This document shows, in pieces, positions 11,762 to 19,859 of a DNA stretch of 20,654 nt (positions are counted from its first letter, which is position 1; every line of letters begins with the position of its first letter). The stretch is from Magicicada cassinii (Eukaryota > Arthropoda > Insecta > Hemiptera > Cicadidae). The position numbers and the translations under genes were made by a program. The DNA is taken from positions 1 to 20,654 of the forward strand of contig JAOXNS010422040.1 in the NCBI GenBank assembly GCA_028571305.1. Direction: 5' to 3'. The notes beneath the pieces are model-generated. The model had not been told where the DNA came from, searched no databases, and worked only from the letters and a program-made list of their open reading frames with translations.

Positions 11762-12135
11762 ATTTTAAAATTTTTTAAAAATTGTGAAGATAAATCAGTA
11801 ATTCCAAATTAGATAAAGAGAATTTTAGTAAGCCTAGAATATTGTGTGAACATGGAAGGCACAAAATTTGAACACTTTTGACAGAGTAATTTGGTTTAAG
11901 AAATTATTTTGTAGCATATTCTATTATAAATGTATTGTCATGAACAGCGAGAAAGAAGTGAGTTGACATAAAGAAAATACATTGACTTTGGACAATGATT
12001 GGATAAACATGTAAGCATTAAGTTTTAACTGAAATTAATAAGGAAAAAAGTGTTTATGGTTGGATTAAAAAGTAAAGATAAATCAATAAATTTTAGAGAA
12101 ATCAATAATTATTTAAGATCTTCAAATAAATTTAC

Positions 12136-12805
12136 CTGATGATGCTGAAGAACCTGAAGACGAAGACGTACCTGGTGCACCTTCCGACACCCCCAAGACG
12201 CCTTGGTGCACTAACGTACAGTGACCTACAGTAGCGTACCTGTAATCCTGACTAGGGCACAACAAACTATTCTGTTGACGAACAGGCAGGTGGCTGCTGA
12301 AAGGCTTGTGATGCATCAGCGTTATGGGTACAGTGGTTCCTGCCAAGTTAGGGTACTCAGCCTTCGTGTCTTCTCCGTCGTTTTTGTTATTGCTTGTACA
12401 GACATCCGGTGGTGTTCTGTTTCCCACTACTGCGGCCGCCTCCACCTTTCGGCGCGAAGGTTCCTGTTCCGTACTGCACATATTCCGCTTGACGATGCAG
12501 TCGTTGTACAGATAGTGTTGTCGCAACTTTCTCTCGGCCCCCGGTACCATGACTCTGACCATGTCCTCCACAGAGGGAAACCGATGAACGTACGCCGTAA
12601 TCGAAATCAGAGCCGCTACCTCCGACATGATGAACGCAGCGCCCGCCGCGAAGAACGACCAGCCGTAACGATAATCGAAGGTTAGCTGTTGCACACTGTT
12701 GCTCTTAGCTGTTTTTGTGAACATATTAGAGCTCCTTGGTCTGTCCAAGTAAGTGTCGCTGAGGACTGATGCAAAAACCAATAATCCTCCAACCAAAGGA
12801 AAGAC
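12136..12805 (-). CDS. stg1: Stargazin/TARP-like protein (calcium-channel gamma family), penultimate exon
   Basis: Encodes 223 residues plus the first base of a split Gly codon. The acceptor is ACTGTTACAG|GTC at 12806/12805 (phase 0) and the donor CAG|GTAAAT at 12136/12135 (phase 1). Residues 1-15 (VFPLVGGLLVFASVL) form a membrane segment, read as TM3 of the four-helix PMP22/claudin/gamma fold. A short polar loop follows. Residues 44-73, starting YRYGWSFFAAGAAF, form TM4; YGWSF at the start of TM4 is a hallmark of vertebrate stargazins. The rest is a long cytoplasmic tail with a basic stretch (about 93-120) and a Ser/Gly-rich end. Family members modulate AMPA-type glutamate receptors and calcium channels at the membrane. 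TM1, the extracellular GLWxxC loop and TM2 must be in upstream exons at higher coordinates, which I could not recognise in the window. Assignment to the insect stargazin-like gene is confident; exact orthology is inferred. Confidence 0.88.
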
Positions 12806-13250
12806 CTGTAACAGTAAAAAAATATTAAAAAGGTCGATAGAACTAGCATAAAGTAAGAATAATATTCGCAGTCAGCGTAGAAATTATTGGTATTTAAATT
12901 CCCGTAAATAGTGAGTGTATAGAAAAGAGTTTTAACAAATTGATCAGGATTGTGAATTTATTGCTGATTAAAGAGTAAGTTTTGCTACTTACTTTTAATA
13001 ATATCAGATAACTTTAATAAAGACTAACTTCCAAAAAATTTAGTAATTATTTCATTTAATAAAACAAGAAAATATTATAACAAAATAATGTAACAAAAGT
13101 TTCAGGAATTGAAGGATGATACAAAATCACAGCCGTAAGTGGATGAGACAGTAAAGAAGGAAGGAAGACAATAAAATTGATCATCATCTACTTTTACAAG
13201 GATTAACCAATACGATTTCATCTGGACGAAGTAGATAGACTAGAGGTAGG
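12806..13250 (-). other. Start of the upstream intron of the stargazin-like gene
   Basis: AT-rich sequence upstream of the 12805 acceptor with no coding exon recognised. By position it is intronic for the minus-strand gene, as is probably everything rightwards until the next upstream exon. Confidence 0.5.
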
Positions 13251-13254
13251 ACTC

Positions 13255-13530
13255 TTCAGAGTTTCTTCGGACGTACCACACTTCTCCGGATTACAATTCA
13301 ATAGATGTTTGGGAATGCTGTTAGCAATTATTTAAGATTTCAAACCACTGAAGCCGATACTGGGCAATCCTATCAAGTATACACTTAACATTCAGTTCCT
13401 TCCGTATATACACTTCTTCTACTATCCTGGAGAGCATCTTCTGCCATGTTTCTAGTCTTATTTTGGCCATTTGACTATGACTTGTCTGGACTCGTCCAAA
13501 GGGAACAATAGGGAGGGCCATCACATCTAT
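13255..13530 (-). mobile_element. LINE 3' fragment (reverse transcriptase C-terminal region)
   Basis: The minus strand encodes IRKELNVKCILDRIAQYRLQ followed by WFEILNN at about 13407-13325. This resembles the conserved post-RT block of RTE/CR1-type LINEs, where the usual pattern is IRxELxxxSI, a Lys/Arg-rich helix, then WxxHLxRM. After an in-frame stop, further similarity to the GRPxxRW-type end region is faint (about 13320-13255). The 5' part is missing and the fragment contains stops, so it is a dead 3' remnant. It lies close to the left border of the foldback element. Confidence 0.6.
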
Positions 13531-13605
13531 AATTTCAGCGTAACACTTTATAGGTGATTTTTAGAGTTATCTTGATAGTAGCGAACATATTGTTGAAGGT
13601 TTAGG

Positions 13606-14175
13606 TTAAAACTAACTCCCGGGATGTTTGGCCGTGGTCCAATATTTCCAACAAAACCAGACGTTTCGGCACCACTACTGGCTGCCATCTTCAGTGGAGA
13701 TTAAAACTAACTCCCGGGATGTTTGGCCATTGTCCAAGGTTTCCGACAAAAACAGACGTTTCGGCAGCACCAGTGGCTGCCATCTTCAGTGAAGATTAAA
13801 ACTAACTTCCGGGATGTTTGGCCGTGGTCCAAGATTTCCAACAAAACCAGACGTTTCGGTAGCAGCACTGGCTGCCATCTTCAGTGGAGATTAAAACTAA
13901 CTCCCGGGCTGTTTGGGCCGTAATCCAACGTTTCCAACAAAACCAGACATTTCGGCAGCACTACTGGTGCCATCTTCAGTGGACATTAAAACTAACTCCT
14001 GGGCTGTTTGGCCATTGTCCAAGGTTTCCGACAAAACCAGACCTTTCGGCAGCACCACTGGCTGCCATCTTCAGTGAAGATTAAAACTAACTCCCGGGCT
14101 GTTTGGCGTGGTCCAAGGTTTCCGAGACAAAACCAGACGTTTTGGCAGCACCACTGGCTGCCATCTTCAGTGGTA
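13606..14175 (+). repeat. Left arm: six 95-bp tandem copies
   Basis: Copies start at TTAAAACTAA at 13606, 13701, 13796, 13891, 13986 and 14081, every 95 bp exactly even where small compensating indels occur. Each unit holds CCCGGG, GTTTGGCC, a variable AACAAAACCAGACGTTTCGG block, and the internal dyad GGCAGC...GCTGCC followed by ATCTTCAGT. Copies 1 and 4 share ACTACTGG. Copies 2 and 5 share CCATTGTCCAAGGTTTCCGA and end CAGTGAAGA. Copies 3 and 6 share CGTGGTCC and CACTGGCTGCC. This suggests a 285-bp three-unit higher-order repeat. Confidence 0.9.
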
Positions 14176-14456
14176 GAAACGAGTCAACGCTAACGTGGGA
14201 TGTCGAACGTTAGGACCACAGTACTGTGGTTACGGCTGGGGATGTCCCGTGAACACCACTTCTGCTTATAAATTTTCTGTCACGATATGGTAATAACTCT
14301 ACCACCTACCAATCGGAAAGAAGAACGTGTATTAGAGGCTTGCAACACACCTTGCACAGAGTACTTAATGACAGGCTTTCACCCCGCGCCGATTCATAGC
14401 GATCGCAGCACGCTTCTGAATCTGGAAGGACTCCATATGATGGCGAGGGAAGTAGG
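14176..14456. other. Core of the foldback element
   Basis: 281 bp between the inverted arms. It contains a perfect 16-bp palindrome ACCACAGTACTGTGGT (14215-14230). The right part (about 14305-14456), including CTTCTGAATCTGG and ACTCCATATG, resembles 20006-20135 near the right edge of the window. No protein is recognisable. Confidence 0.7.
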
Positions 14457-14835
14457 CACTGAAGATGGCAGCCACTGGTGCTGCCGAAACGTCTGGTTTT
14501 GTCGGAAACCTTGGACTAAGGTCAAACAGCCCGGGAGTTAGTTTTAATCTCCACTGAAGATAGCAGCCAGTAGTGGTGCCGGAACGTCTGCTTTTGTCGG
14601 AAACTTTGGACTACGGCCAAACAGCCCGGGAGTTAGTTTTAATCTCCACTGAAGATGGCAGCCAGTAGTGGTGCCGAAACGTCTGCTTTTGTTGGAAACT
14701 TTGGACTACGGCCAAACATCCCGGGAGTTAGTTTTAATCTCCACTGAAGATGGCAGCCAGTAGTGGTGCCGAAACGTCTGCTTTTGTCGGAAACATTGGA
14801 CTACGGCCAAACAGCCCGGGAGTTAGTTTTAATCT
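14457..14835 (-). repeat. Right arm: four 95-bp tandem copies, inverted
   Basis: Copies begin CACTGAAGAT at 14457, 14552, 14647 and 14742. They are the reverse complement of the left-arm unit. The innermost copy (GCCACTGGTGCTGCC, GGAAACC) matches the innermost left copy, whereas the outer three (GCCAGTAGTGGTGCC) match the outermost left copy and are nearly identical to one another, suggesting recent local amplification or conversion. Confidence 0.9.
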
Positions 14836-14877
14836 AAATGACACCGGCCGTGTAAGCCTTCGTGGAATTTTGCAACA

Positions 14878-15545
14878 TACGAGGTTTGCTCAAAAATTTC
14901 GTCCAGTTCTTGTTTATTTTAAAAATTATGACTTCATTCATCGCTTATACTGCCCTCCTTCAAAGTAGTCTCAGTGGAACGTAACATGATTGAGCCAGCC
15001 GTTTTGCAGTCTTTTAAAAATATTTCAAGCATGCACTGTTTGGTACAGCCTTGAGCTCGCTTAGCGATTTTCGTTTTACATCTTCAACGGTCGCGAAACG
15101 TTGTCCTTTCGTGGGCATTATCACAATCGGAAGGAGGAAAATCCTGTTGGAACACATCTGGTAAATATGGCAGTTGCCGTGTCATTATTATGACGTTTTC
15201 TTTTGCCTAGCCTGACAAAATTCTTAGCAAGCAATGTCGTGCGGCCAGGCGCATTATCGAGCTTCAATTTTCGTAAATTATTCTTCCGTAAATCTGGCCG
15301 TTTTCTACGAATAATTTCATACAAATGGCGTAAAATATTCTTTATTTACCACTGCGCCTAGCGACGAAATTTTGTGGAACACAAAAACATAATATTCATC
15401 TGACAACCACGATCTTAAACTCATTTACGGCAGTCATTGAAGCTTGTAAACCGCTTGTTCACGCACAGCAGTCTCGTCAGGAGTCTTCTGAACGCGTTTA
15501 CCAGGGCAGAGCCGTTTATCTCACAGTTTACACAAAATTTAATCC
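14878..15545 (-). mobile_element. Mariner-like transposon remnant
   Basis: At the left end, TA (14878-14879) is followed by CGAGGTTTGCTCAAAAAT, typical of a mariner inverted terminus at a TA target. The minus strand encodes conserved mariner transposase blocks: IIRRKRPDLRKNN then LDNAPGRTTLLAKNF at 15312-15210 (family LHHDNAPAHTS; the first His-His is lost here), a remnant of the PPYSPDLAPxDFFLFPKL block at about 15175-15120, and KGQRFATVEDVKRKSLSELK with AVPNSACLKYF at about 15115-15025. At least two frame changes and several stops are present. The piece before the catalytic region is too short, so the element is internally deleted. The opposite terminus is not found where the next LINE fragment begins. 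Confidence 0.8.
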
Positions 15546-15554
15546 ATGTTCTTC

Positions 15555-16270
15555 AAATAAAGAAGAGATTAAAAGGTTAGCAAAGAGGCATAAAGAAAGG
15601 CTTCACCTCCACGAAAATGCAGAAGTTCTTCAGCTCGTGGACAACCAACATGTGTTCCGAAGACTGAAGAGAACAAGCCATTTGAACTTGTGCCCACCGG
15701 AACCCAAGTTTCAGAACCACACAACAATACTGCCACAACAATTGTCTATACAACTGATTACGAATATATTCATTGTAGAGTATATCCCTTCAGTGTGCAG
15801 ATCGCAACAATGTCATTTCCGATGTCTGATGTTTCTTCACCGGAACCCAAGTTTCAGAACCACACAACAATACTGCCACAACAATTGTCTATACAACTGA
15901 TTACGAATATCTTCATTGTAGAGTATATCCCTTCAGTGTGCAGATCGCAACAATATTTCCGATGTCTGATGTTTCTTCACCGGACCCCATGTTTCAGAAC
16001 CACACGACAATACTGCCACAACAATTGTCTATACAATTTCCTTGGTACATTTCATTGCACAGCTCCTGGCGGGGGGGGGGGCAAAGAACTGTGACAGTAC
16101 TGTGGTTACTGACGAACACTGTGTCAGTTGTGTTAGAATCGTTTTACCAGTGACGATGCCCTACAGAGTTAAGGTCGAAACATCTCAGAATAACCACCAT
16201 CCAGAATAATAGCTTTAGTGACCACGGCCCTATAGCACAGTCCTGATGCTGGCCGTAAAAAAAGTAAGAG
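15555..16270 (+). mobile_element. Jockey-type LINE 3' end with poly(A)-like tail
   Basis: The frame from 15559 reads NKEEIKRLAKRHKERLHLHE, then NAEVLQLVDNQHVF and RRLKRT. This is the characteristic C-terminus of jockey-clade ORF2, in which an Arg/Lys-rich helix, HxNP-like region and RRLKR are conserved. The 3' untranslated part follows, with a 140-143-bp tandem repeat, an 11-G run (16071-16081) and a last segment ending TGGCCGTAAAAAAAG (about 16250-16265). Everything upstream of the last ~45 codons is missing, as expected of a 5'-truncated insertion. No clear target-site duplication is visible. Confidence 0.7.
15698..16035 (+). repeat. 140-143-bp tandem repeat, 2.4 copies, in LINE 3' region
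   Basis: CGGAACCCAAG starts at 15698 and 15841, and the variant CGGACCCCATG at 15981. Periods are 143 and 140 (3-nt difference at CAATGTCATTTCC/CAATATTTCC). The third copy breaks off at about 16035. The first two copies are nearly identical, so the duplication is younger than the decay seen in neighbouring elements, or was kept homogeneous. Confidence 0.9.
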
Positions 16271-16560
16271 ATTTTGTATTATATTATTTGCTTTAAATAT
16301 TAAATTAGTCATATTTACTTCACTATCCAGTGGTTGTTAAATTACATCATATTGTGCAGTAGATACACTAGGATGTCTCCTGAGCTGTAAACGTGTCATG
16401 CGATATTATAAACGCTAAGATCATTTAGTACGGAAAACTTGTCATTCTGATATAGCCGCAGGTCTATTCCTGAGGCACACATGCCACCACTGCCCACTTG
16501 GCGCGGTACTGAACGTGGTGACACGTTATTTTCTTTAAAATTACATTATCTTTTTGTATA
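16271..16560. other. No recognised feature
   Basis: About 290 bp between the jockey-type tail and a local tandem duplication. It is moderately GC-richer at 16440-16530, with no coding frame or motif recognised. Confidence 0.4.
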
Positions 16561-16730
16561 ATTTACAATTTTTGCATGGTTTTATGTAATTTATTATTTT
16601 CGTTTATATTTTGACATTTCCACTTAGAGAAAAAAATTGCTGATCAACAAGTGATTTACAGGTTGTGCAAGGTTTTATGTAATTTATTTTCAAATATTTT
16701 GACATTTCCAATTGATGAAAATAAATTCTC
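16561..16730 (+). repeat. Imperfect tandem duplication, 93-bp offset
   Basis: ATTTACA...GGTTTTATGTAATTTATT...TTTTGACATTTCCA appears at 16561-16620 and again at 16654-16709. The second copy has lost a few bases (TTATTTTC versus TTATTATTTTC). It looks like an old local duplication in AT-rich DNA. Confidence 0.65.
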
Positions 16731-16799
16731 ATGTATCGATGTTTGCCGTTATGTTAGTACTGTTGAATCGAATTCAAAACACGTTCAGCTTAAAAAAAA

Positions 16800-17180
16800 A
16801 TTAACAAAATGCCTCAGTTTATCCTATGCATCAGAGACCAAGCCAGATATAGCAACAACTCAAAGAAAACGACAAACTATAGAAATGACTACATTACGGA
16901 GAGTACAGTACTAGGAAAGATAAGGTACAATAGGTTGCCAAACAACAGTATAAGGCAAAACGTGTAATGTCACAGATATTAATTCTTGGTTTGCGGAAAC
17001 AAGGAAGATATGTAATGAGCACATATAAAGAATGGATGACACAAGGCTAGTGACAAAAAGGCAAGGTAGATAACCAAACACCAAGAGGAGCAATGGTTGG
17101 CCAACGAAGAGGTGGAGTGACAGCATGTAGGACCGTTGTTATAGAACAGGACAGAGTCCTAACAAGGAAGTTAGGAAGTT
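16800..17180 (+). mobile_element. LINE 3' end (RTE/CR1-like C-terminal region)
   Basis: The plus strand reads LSYASETKPDIATTQRKRQT then IEMTTLRRVQ (16818-16911), matching the family pattern LxYGSETWxL...EMxxLRR. RMDDTRLVTKRQGR (about 17031-17072) and RWSDSM...DRCYRTGQSPNKEVRKL (about 17112-17180) correspond to the GxPxxRW and DRxxWR end blocks. These lie in different frames with stops between, so it is a dead 5'-truncated copy. It runs directly into the GAA array, which is the expected 3' tail of this type of LINE. Confidence 0.75.
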
Positions 17181-17400
17181 GAAAAAGAAGAAGAAGAAGA
17201 AGAAGAAGAAGAAGAAGAAGAAGAAGAGGAGGTGGAAGAGGAAAAGGAACAGGAAGAAGAAGAAGAAGAAGAAGAAGAAAAAGAAGAATAAGAAGAGGAT
17301 GAGGAGGAGGAAGAGGAAGAGGAAAAGGTAAAGGAACAGGAAGAAGAAGAAGAAGAAGATGAAGAAGAAGAAGAAGAAGAAGAAGAAGAAGAAGAAGAAG

Positions 17401-17432
<32 letters not shown>
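17181..17432 (+). repeat. (GAA)n polypurine tract followed by (AAC)n
   Basis: About 220 bp of almost pure purine on the plus strand (GAA with GAG, GGA and AAA variants and only a few pyrimidine interruptions), then (AAC)n from 17400 to about 17430. It begins where the LINE coding remnant ends, so it most likely grew from the LINE tail. The apparent poly-Phe/Leu frame on the minus strand is a by-product. Confidence 0.9.
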
Positions 17433-17556
17433 CCAGAACAAAAAGAATAAGTGCTGACCTAATTATTTATAAGTTATAACATTTGCAATAGACAGTCTAT
17501 AGAATAACTTATTTTAAAACATTTCTTGAAGTATAAGTTTTACAAACTTCTAAATA

Positions 17557-17808
17557 TTACGCTTCAGACCAGGGTGTAGTGTGACACTGCATTTGAAATA
17601 TTTGATTGTACAGAAACAAATGTTGACCTTTAGGCACAAATCGTCTGTAGACTGCGTCGTTACAACCGTCAATGTCTGCAAACTTCTGCTGAGAAATCCA
17701 CGGCCACCGCAGTACGTGAGCTTTGTTTACTTTCCTTTCAAACGTGATTAAACCGTTTCGCGGGTACAATTGAATCAACTCTTTCCAAACAAAACGCACG
17801 TTTTTCTT
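17557..17808 (-). CDS. Unidentified exon-like reading frame (83 codons + stop)
   Basis: From a possible acceptor (ACTAACAG|AAG at 17809/17808) to TAA 17559-17557 the frame is open. It reads KKNVRFVWKELIQLYPRNG at the start, LRWPWISQQKFADIDG in the middle, and ends CHTTPWSEA. Composition is protein-like: many Trp, Arg, Gln and His, three Cys, few low-complexity runs, and a GC content above the surroundings. A stop lies in frame just before the acceptor and there is no ATG near the 5' end, so it would be a terminal exon or a fragment of a mobile or foreign sequence. The acceptor lacks a strong pyrimidine tract. I do not recognise the family and give no function. Confidence 0.35.
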   Translation of the reverse strand, partial: KKNVRFVWKELIQLYPRNGLITFERKVNKAHVLRWPWISQQKFADIDGCNDAVYRRFVPKGQHLFLYNQIFQMQCHTTPWSEA

Positions 17809-18213
17809 CTGTTAGTAAAGTCTGTGTTACAATACTTAGTTATCGATTTCGTACGCTGTGTGTTATTTTTTCGTAGAAAAGAAAAGTAATGTTTATCGTA
17901 AATTAAAATTTAAACAACCATTTTTTACCATACCAGAATCAGTGCGAACATGCGAATTCGATTGTGTGGGACAGAACAATTACAAGAAAGAGTAAACTTG
18001 TGTCTCAACGATTATCCTAATCGTGATTACGATATACATGGTGCCCAAACGTGGGGGATAACTAAACTGATTCCGACCTCACCACCTTATGACCTTATTA
18101 TTGCGAAATAACTGAGAAAGCCGTTATGGTATACTTGAAACATAATTTTCAGAATACCTAGTTTGGTAAGGTATTAATAAATCAACTAAAAAAAAACAGG
18201 ATGACTGTAGATA
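17809..18213. other. No recognised gene
   Basis: Contains a moderately GC-rich patch at 17935-18085 with no long open frame. No element was assigned. Confidence 0.35.
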
Positions 18214-18545
18214 CAGTAAAATCCTTTTAACCGAACTAAAGGGGGCGGAGCCATTTTGGATAATACATGGAGTCAATTTCCCTTTATTAAGGCATAAAAA
18301 ACATAAAATTATCAATAAAACCATATTCAGTTATAAAAATTTAAATTATAAAAGTGAGATACATTGTACGTAATATGTGTTAACAGTTACATAATATTAC
18401 TTAATAAGTCTGTAATTCTTTCTAAACAGTTCCTTCACAGCGTTTAAGTGCTGCAATGTCTGCCATCTCTTTAAAAGTAAGATGTCAGTAAGATGCTTGC
18501 TCAGCCTGCTCAACGAAACGTAAAATTACCTATAAAAATAAAGAT
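18214..18545 (-). mobile_element. Pogo/Tigger-like DNA transposon, terminal fragment
   Basis: TA (18212-18213) is followed by CAGTAAAATCC and then TTTTAACCGAACTAAAGGGG, closely resembling Tigger/pogo termini (CAGTA...CC, then TTATCCGAACTAATGGGG). GGATAAT at 18258-18264 fits the inner part of such ends. On the minus strand, 18521-18426 reads RFVEQAEQASY, a stop, then HLTFKEMADIAALKRCEG, matching the transposase C-terminus of the family (FVEQQxxAT...LRRWRDxAAxKR). Only the 3' third or less survives, and stops are present. The other terminus was not found in the window. Confidence 0.7.
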
Positions 18546-19164
18546 GCTATATTGAATCTGTCATACATCAATAAGAGAATAAAATTAATTGATTAATAAA
18601 AGTAAGAAAGGTATTCATACCTCCAAGGCTTTGAATCAGTGGTTATGTGTATCGATAATTCAGCATTTGTTTTTGTCATTTCTTGTAATTTTTCTTTTGA
18701 CATCGTTTCGGTTAATATTACATGGTATATACGAGTACATCGCCCACAGTATAGTACAAATGAGGCTACGATTTTCATGTGCCAAAATTGTAAAAAATAT
18801 TTTTGAAAAATTGCCTAAAATATTGTATTTATGAAATACAAATCCAAAAATATGGGCTAAACATCCATTCGTAGAATCAGGAAAACAGATTGATGAAATA
18901 ATAATCTGCTTCAAGAAAAGCTTCGCGTAAGTCTATAAAAATAAGGTAAGCTTTGGTAGTCACAATTTAAAGTACTAGTAAAGTCTTCTTCTTTTTCCTC
19001 AGTTCATGCAATAGGTTACATTAACCGCGTCTCTTCTACAAATGGGTTTATATTTCAGCACCGTTCTTGCCCAATCGATCCTCCGTCATCCTATACATAA
19101 TGATCACACCGTTGTCTTCAATAAGTTGAAACGATTGTAGAGTATTTATATCTTTTACGTCTAG
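18546..19164. other. AT-rich, no recognised gene
   Basis: Short open frames exist on both strands (for example a 61-codon minus frame ending at 18593), but they show no family motif. It may include further decayed Tigger sequence, but nothing could be aligned. Confidence 0.35.
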
Positions 19165-19167
19165 TTG

Positions 19168-19430
19168 GAGAGCGGTCGTGGCGTAGTGGCTAGCGTGTGG
19201 CGTTGCTGCGCTGCCGGCGCGGGTTCGATTCCCTCCGGAGCCATCTGATTTAGTTACGATCGTTCCCCCTCGCAAGGTAATGGCAAACCAGCGAAAGGCA
19301 TTCTGCCTAGTATAAACCCTCCTCAACTATGCCGTTTGGATCCGGCGTTAAACTGTAGGTCCCATATACCTGTGAGAGACTCCGTAACACACGCAACACG
19401 GATATATGCGGGGAGGGTACAAAACAGTCG
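19168..19430 (+). mobile_element. tRNA-derived SINE
   Basis: A polymerase III A box TGGCGTAGTGG (19179-19189) and a perfect B box GGTTCGATTCC (19222-19232) lie at tRNA-like spacing within a GC-rich head (about 19168-19243). A non-tRNA body follows, containing GGATCCGGCGTTAAACTGTA then GGTCCC (19338-19363), a pattern I associate with insect tRNA-SINEs. It is not a functional tRNA because the acceptor stem does not close and there is a long 3' body. Its right end is approximate; no clear target-site duplication was found. Confidence 0.85.
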
Positions 19431-19855
19431 TAATACTGAAGGACCCAATGATTGTCCCTAAATAACTAAAGCTTTTCACATTTTAAATCGAATTTCCACA
19501 AATATATAAATTATGTGGGTCAATCGTTATGTATTGTAACCGCGCTATCCATAAAGGAACATAATCTAATATAACTCGATTATATTCAGAATGGCAGAAC
19601 AATTTTATTGTAAGTTTTCCTCACTGTTGCTGCGCGAGTGTACAATAAAAAGATGCATTCACACACATAGCGACGTTTACATGTTACTGTAATGGTCGCG
19701 GTAAATGTGAAGTATCCAACTGCACTACTTACGAGTTTTATGTCACAATCGACTGTTATTGTACCACACACAGACACGGGCGCGTTCGTACATTACGATC
19801 AAGTACTGCACATTTCCTACAAGCTATCATAATCATTATCAACAGCAACTGACTG
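19431..19855. other. No recognised gene
   Basis: Unassigned sequence, GC-richer from about 19625. Open frames are short and featureless. Confidence 0.35.
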
Positions 19856-19859
19856 CAAT

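Larger units (their letters stand above)
10943..12135 (-). other. Intron between the last two stargazin-like exons
   Basis: 1193 bp. Donor TCATCAG|GTAAAT at 12136/12135 and acceptor GCGTTTTAG|GG at 10943/10942 on the minus strand. Both borders are canonical and both are phase 1. It contains a CA repeat at about 11190-11216 and a perfect inverted repeat at 11714-11761. A GC-richer patch at 11575-11700 is open on the plus strand without recognisable motifs. Confidence 0.8.
13604..14836. mobile_element. Foldback-type element with 95-bp-unit inverted arms
   Basis: Two arrays of the same 95-bp unit face each other around a 281-bp core: six copies on the left (13606-14175) and four in opposite orientation on the right (14457-14835). 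The outer ends read TTAAAACTAACTCCCGGG on the left and CCCGGGAGTTAGTTTTAA on the right. The whole could fold into a hairpin with a stem of about 379 bp. No transposase is encoded; short open frames across the units are repeat artefacts. Long inverted arms built from subrepeats are typical of non-autonomous foldback DNA transposons (for example Drosophila FB or Galileo), but I could not assign a superfamily. No convincing target-site duplication is visible at the borders. Confidence 0.7.

Noticed and set aside
12221-12685. 154-codon plus-strand frame
   Set aside because: It is antisense to the stargazin-like exon, whose minus-strand product has clear membrane segments and family motifs.
13723-14193. 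Several open frames across the 95-bp units
   Set aside because: They repeat with the minisatellite, have no start context or domain, and reflect unit length rather than coding.
16071-16081. Run of 11 G as a possible G-quadruplex
   Set aside because: A single G run without neighbouring runs is weak evidence for a quadruplex and may partly be a sequencing-length artefact.
15637-16153. Open frames over the 140-bp tandem repeat
   Set aside because: They are repeat-derived extensions past the RRLKR end of the LINE ORF and have no recognisable domain.
17139-17441. Long minus-strand frame of Phe and Leu
   Set aside because: It is only the antisense translation of the (GAA)n/(AAC)n array.
18039-18058. 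TGGTGCCCAAACGTGGGGG after ACA, resembling an LTR end and primer-binding site
   Set aside because: No matching LTR pair, no downstream element proteins and no second copy in the window; probably chance.
19168-19243. A functional tRNA gene
   Set aside because: A and B boxes are good, but the ends do not pair as an acceptor stem and a SINE body follows.
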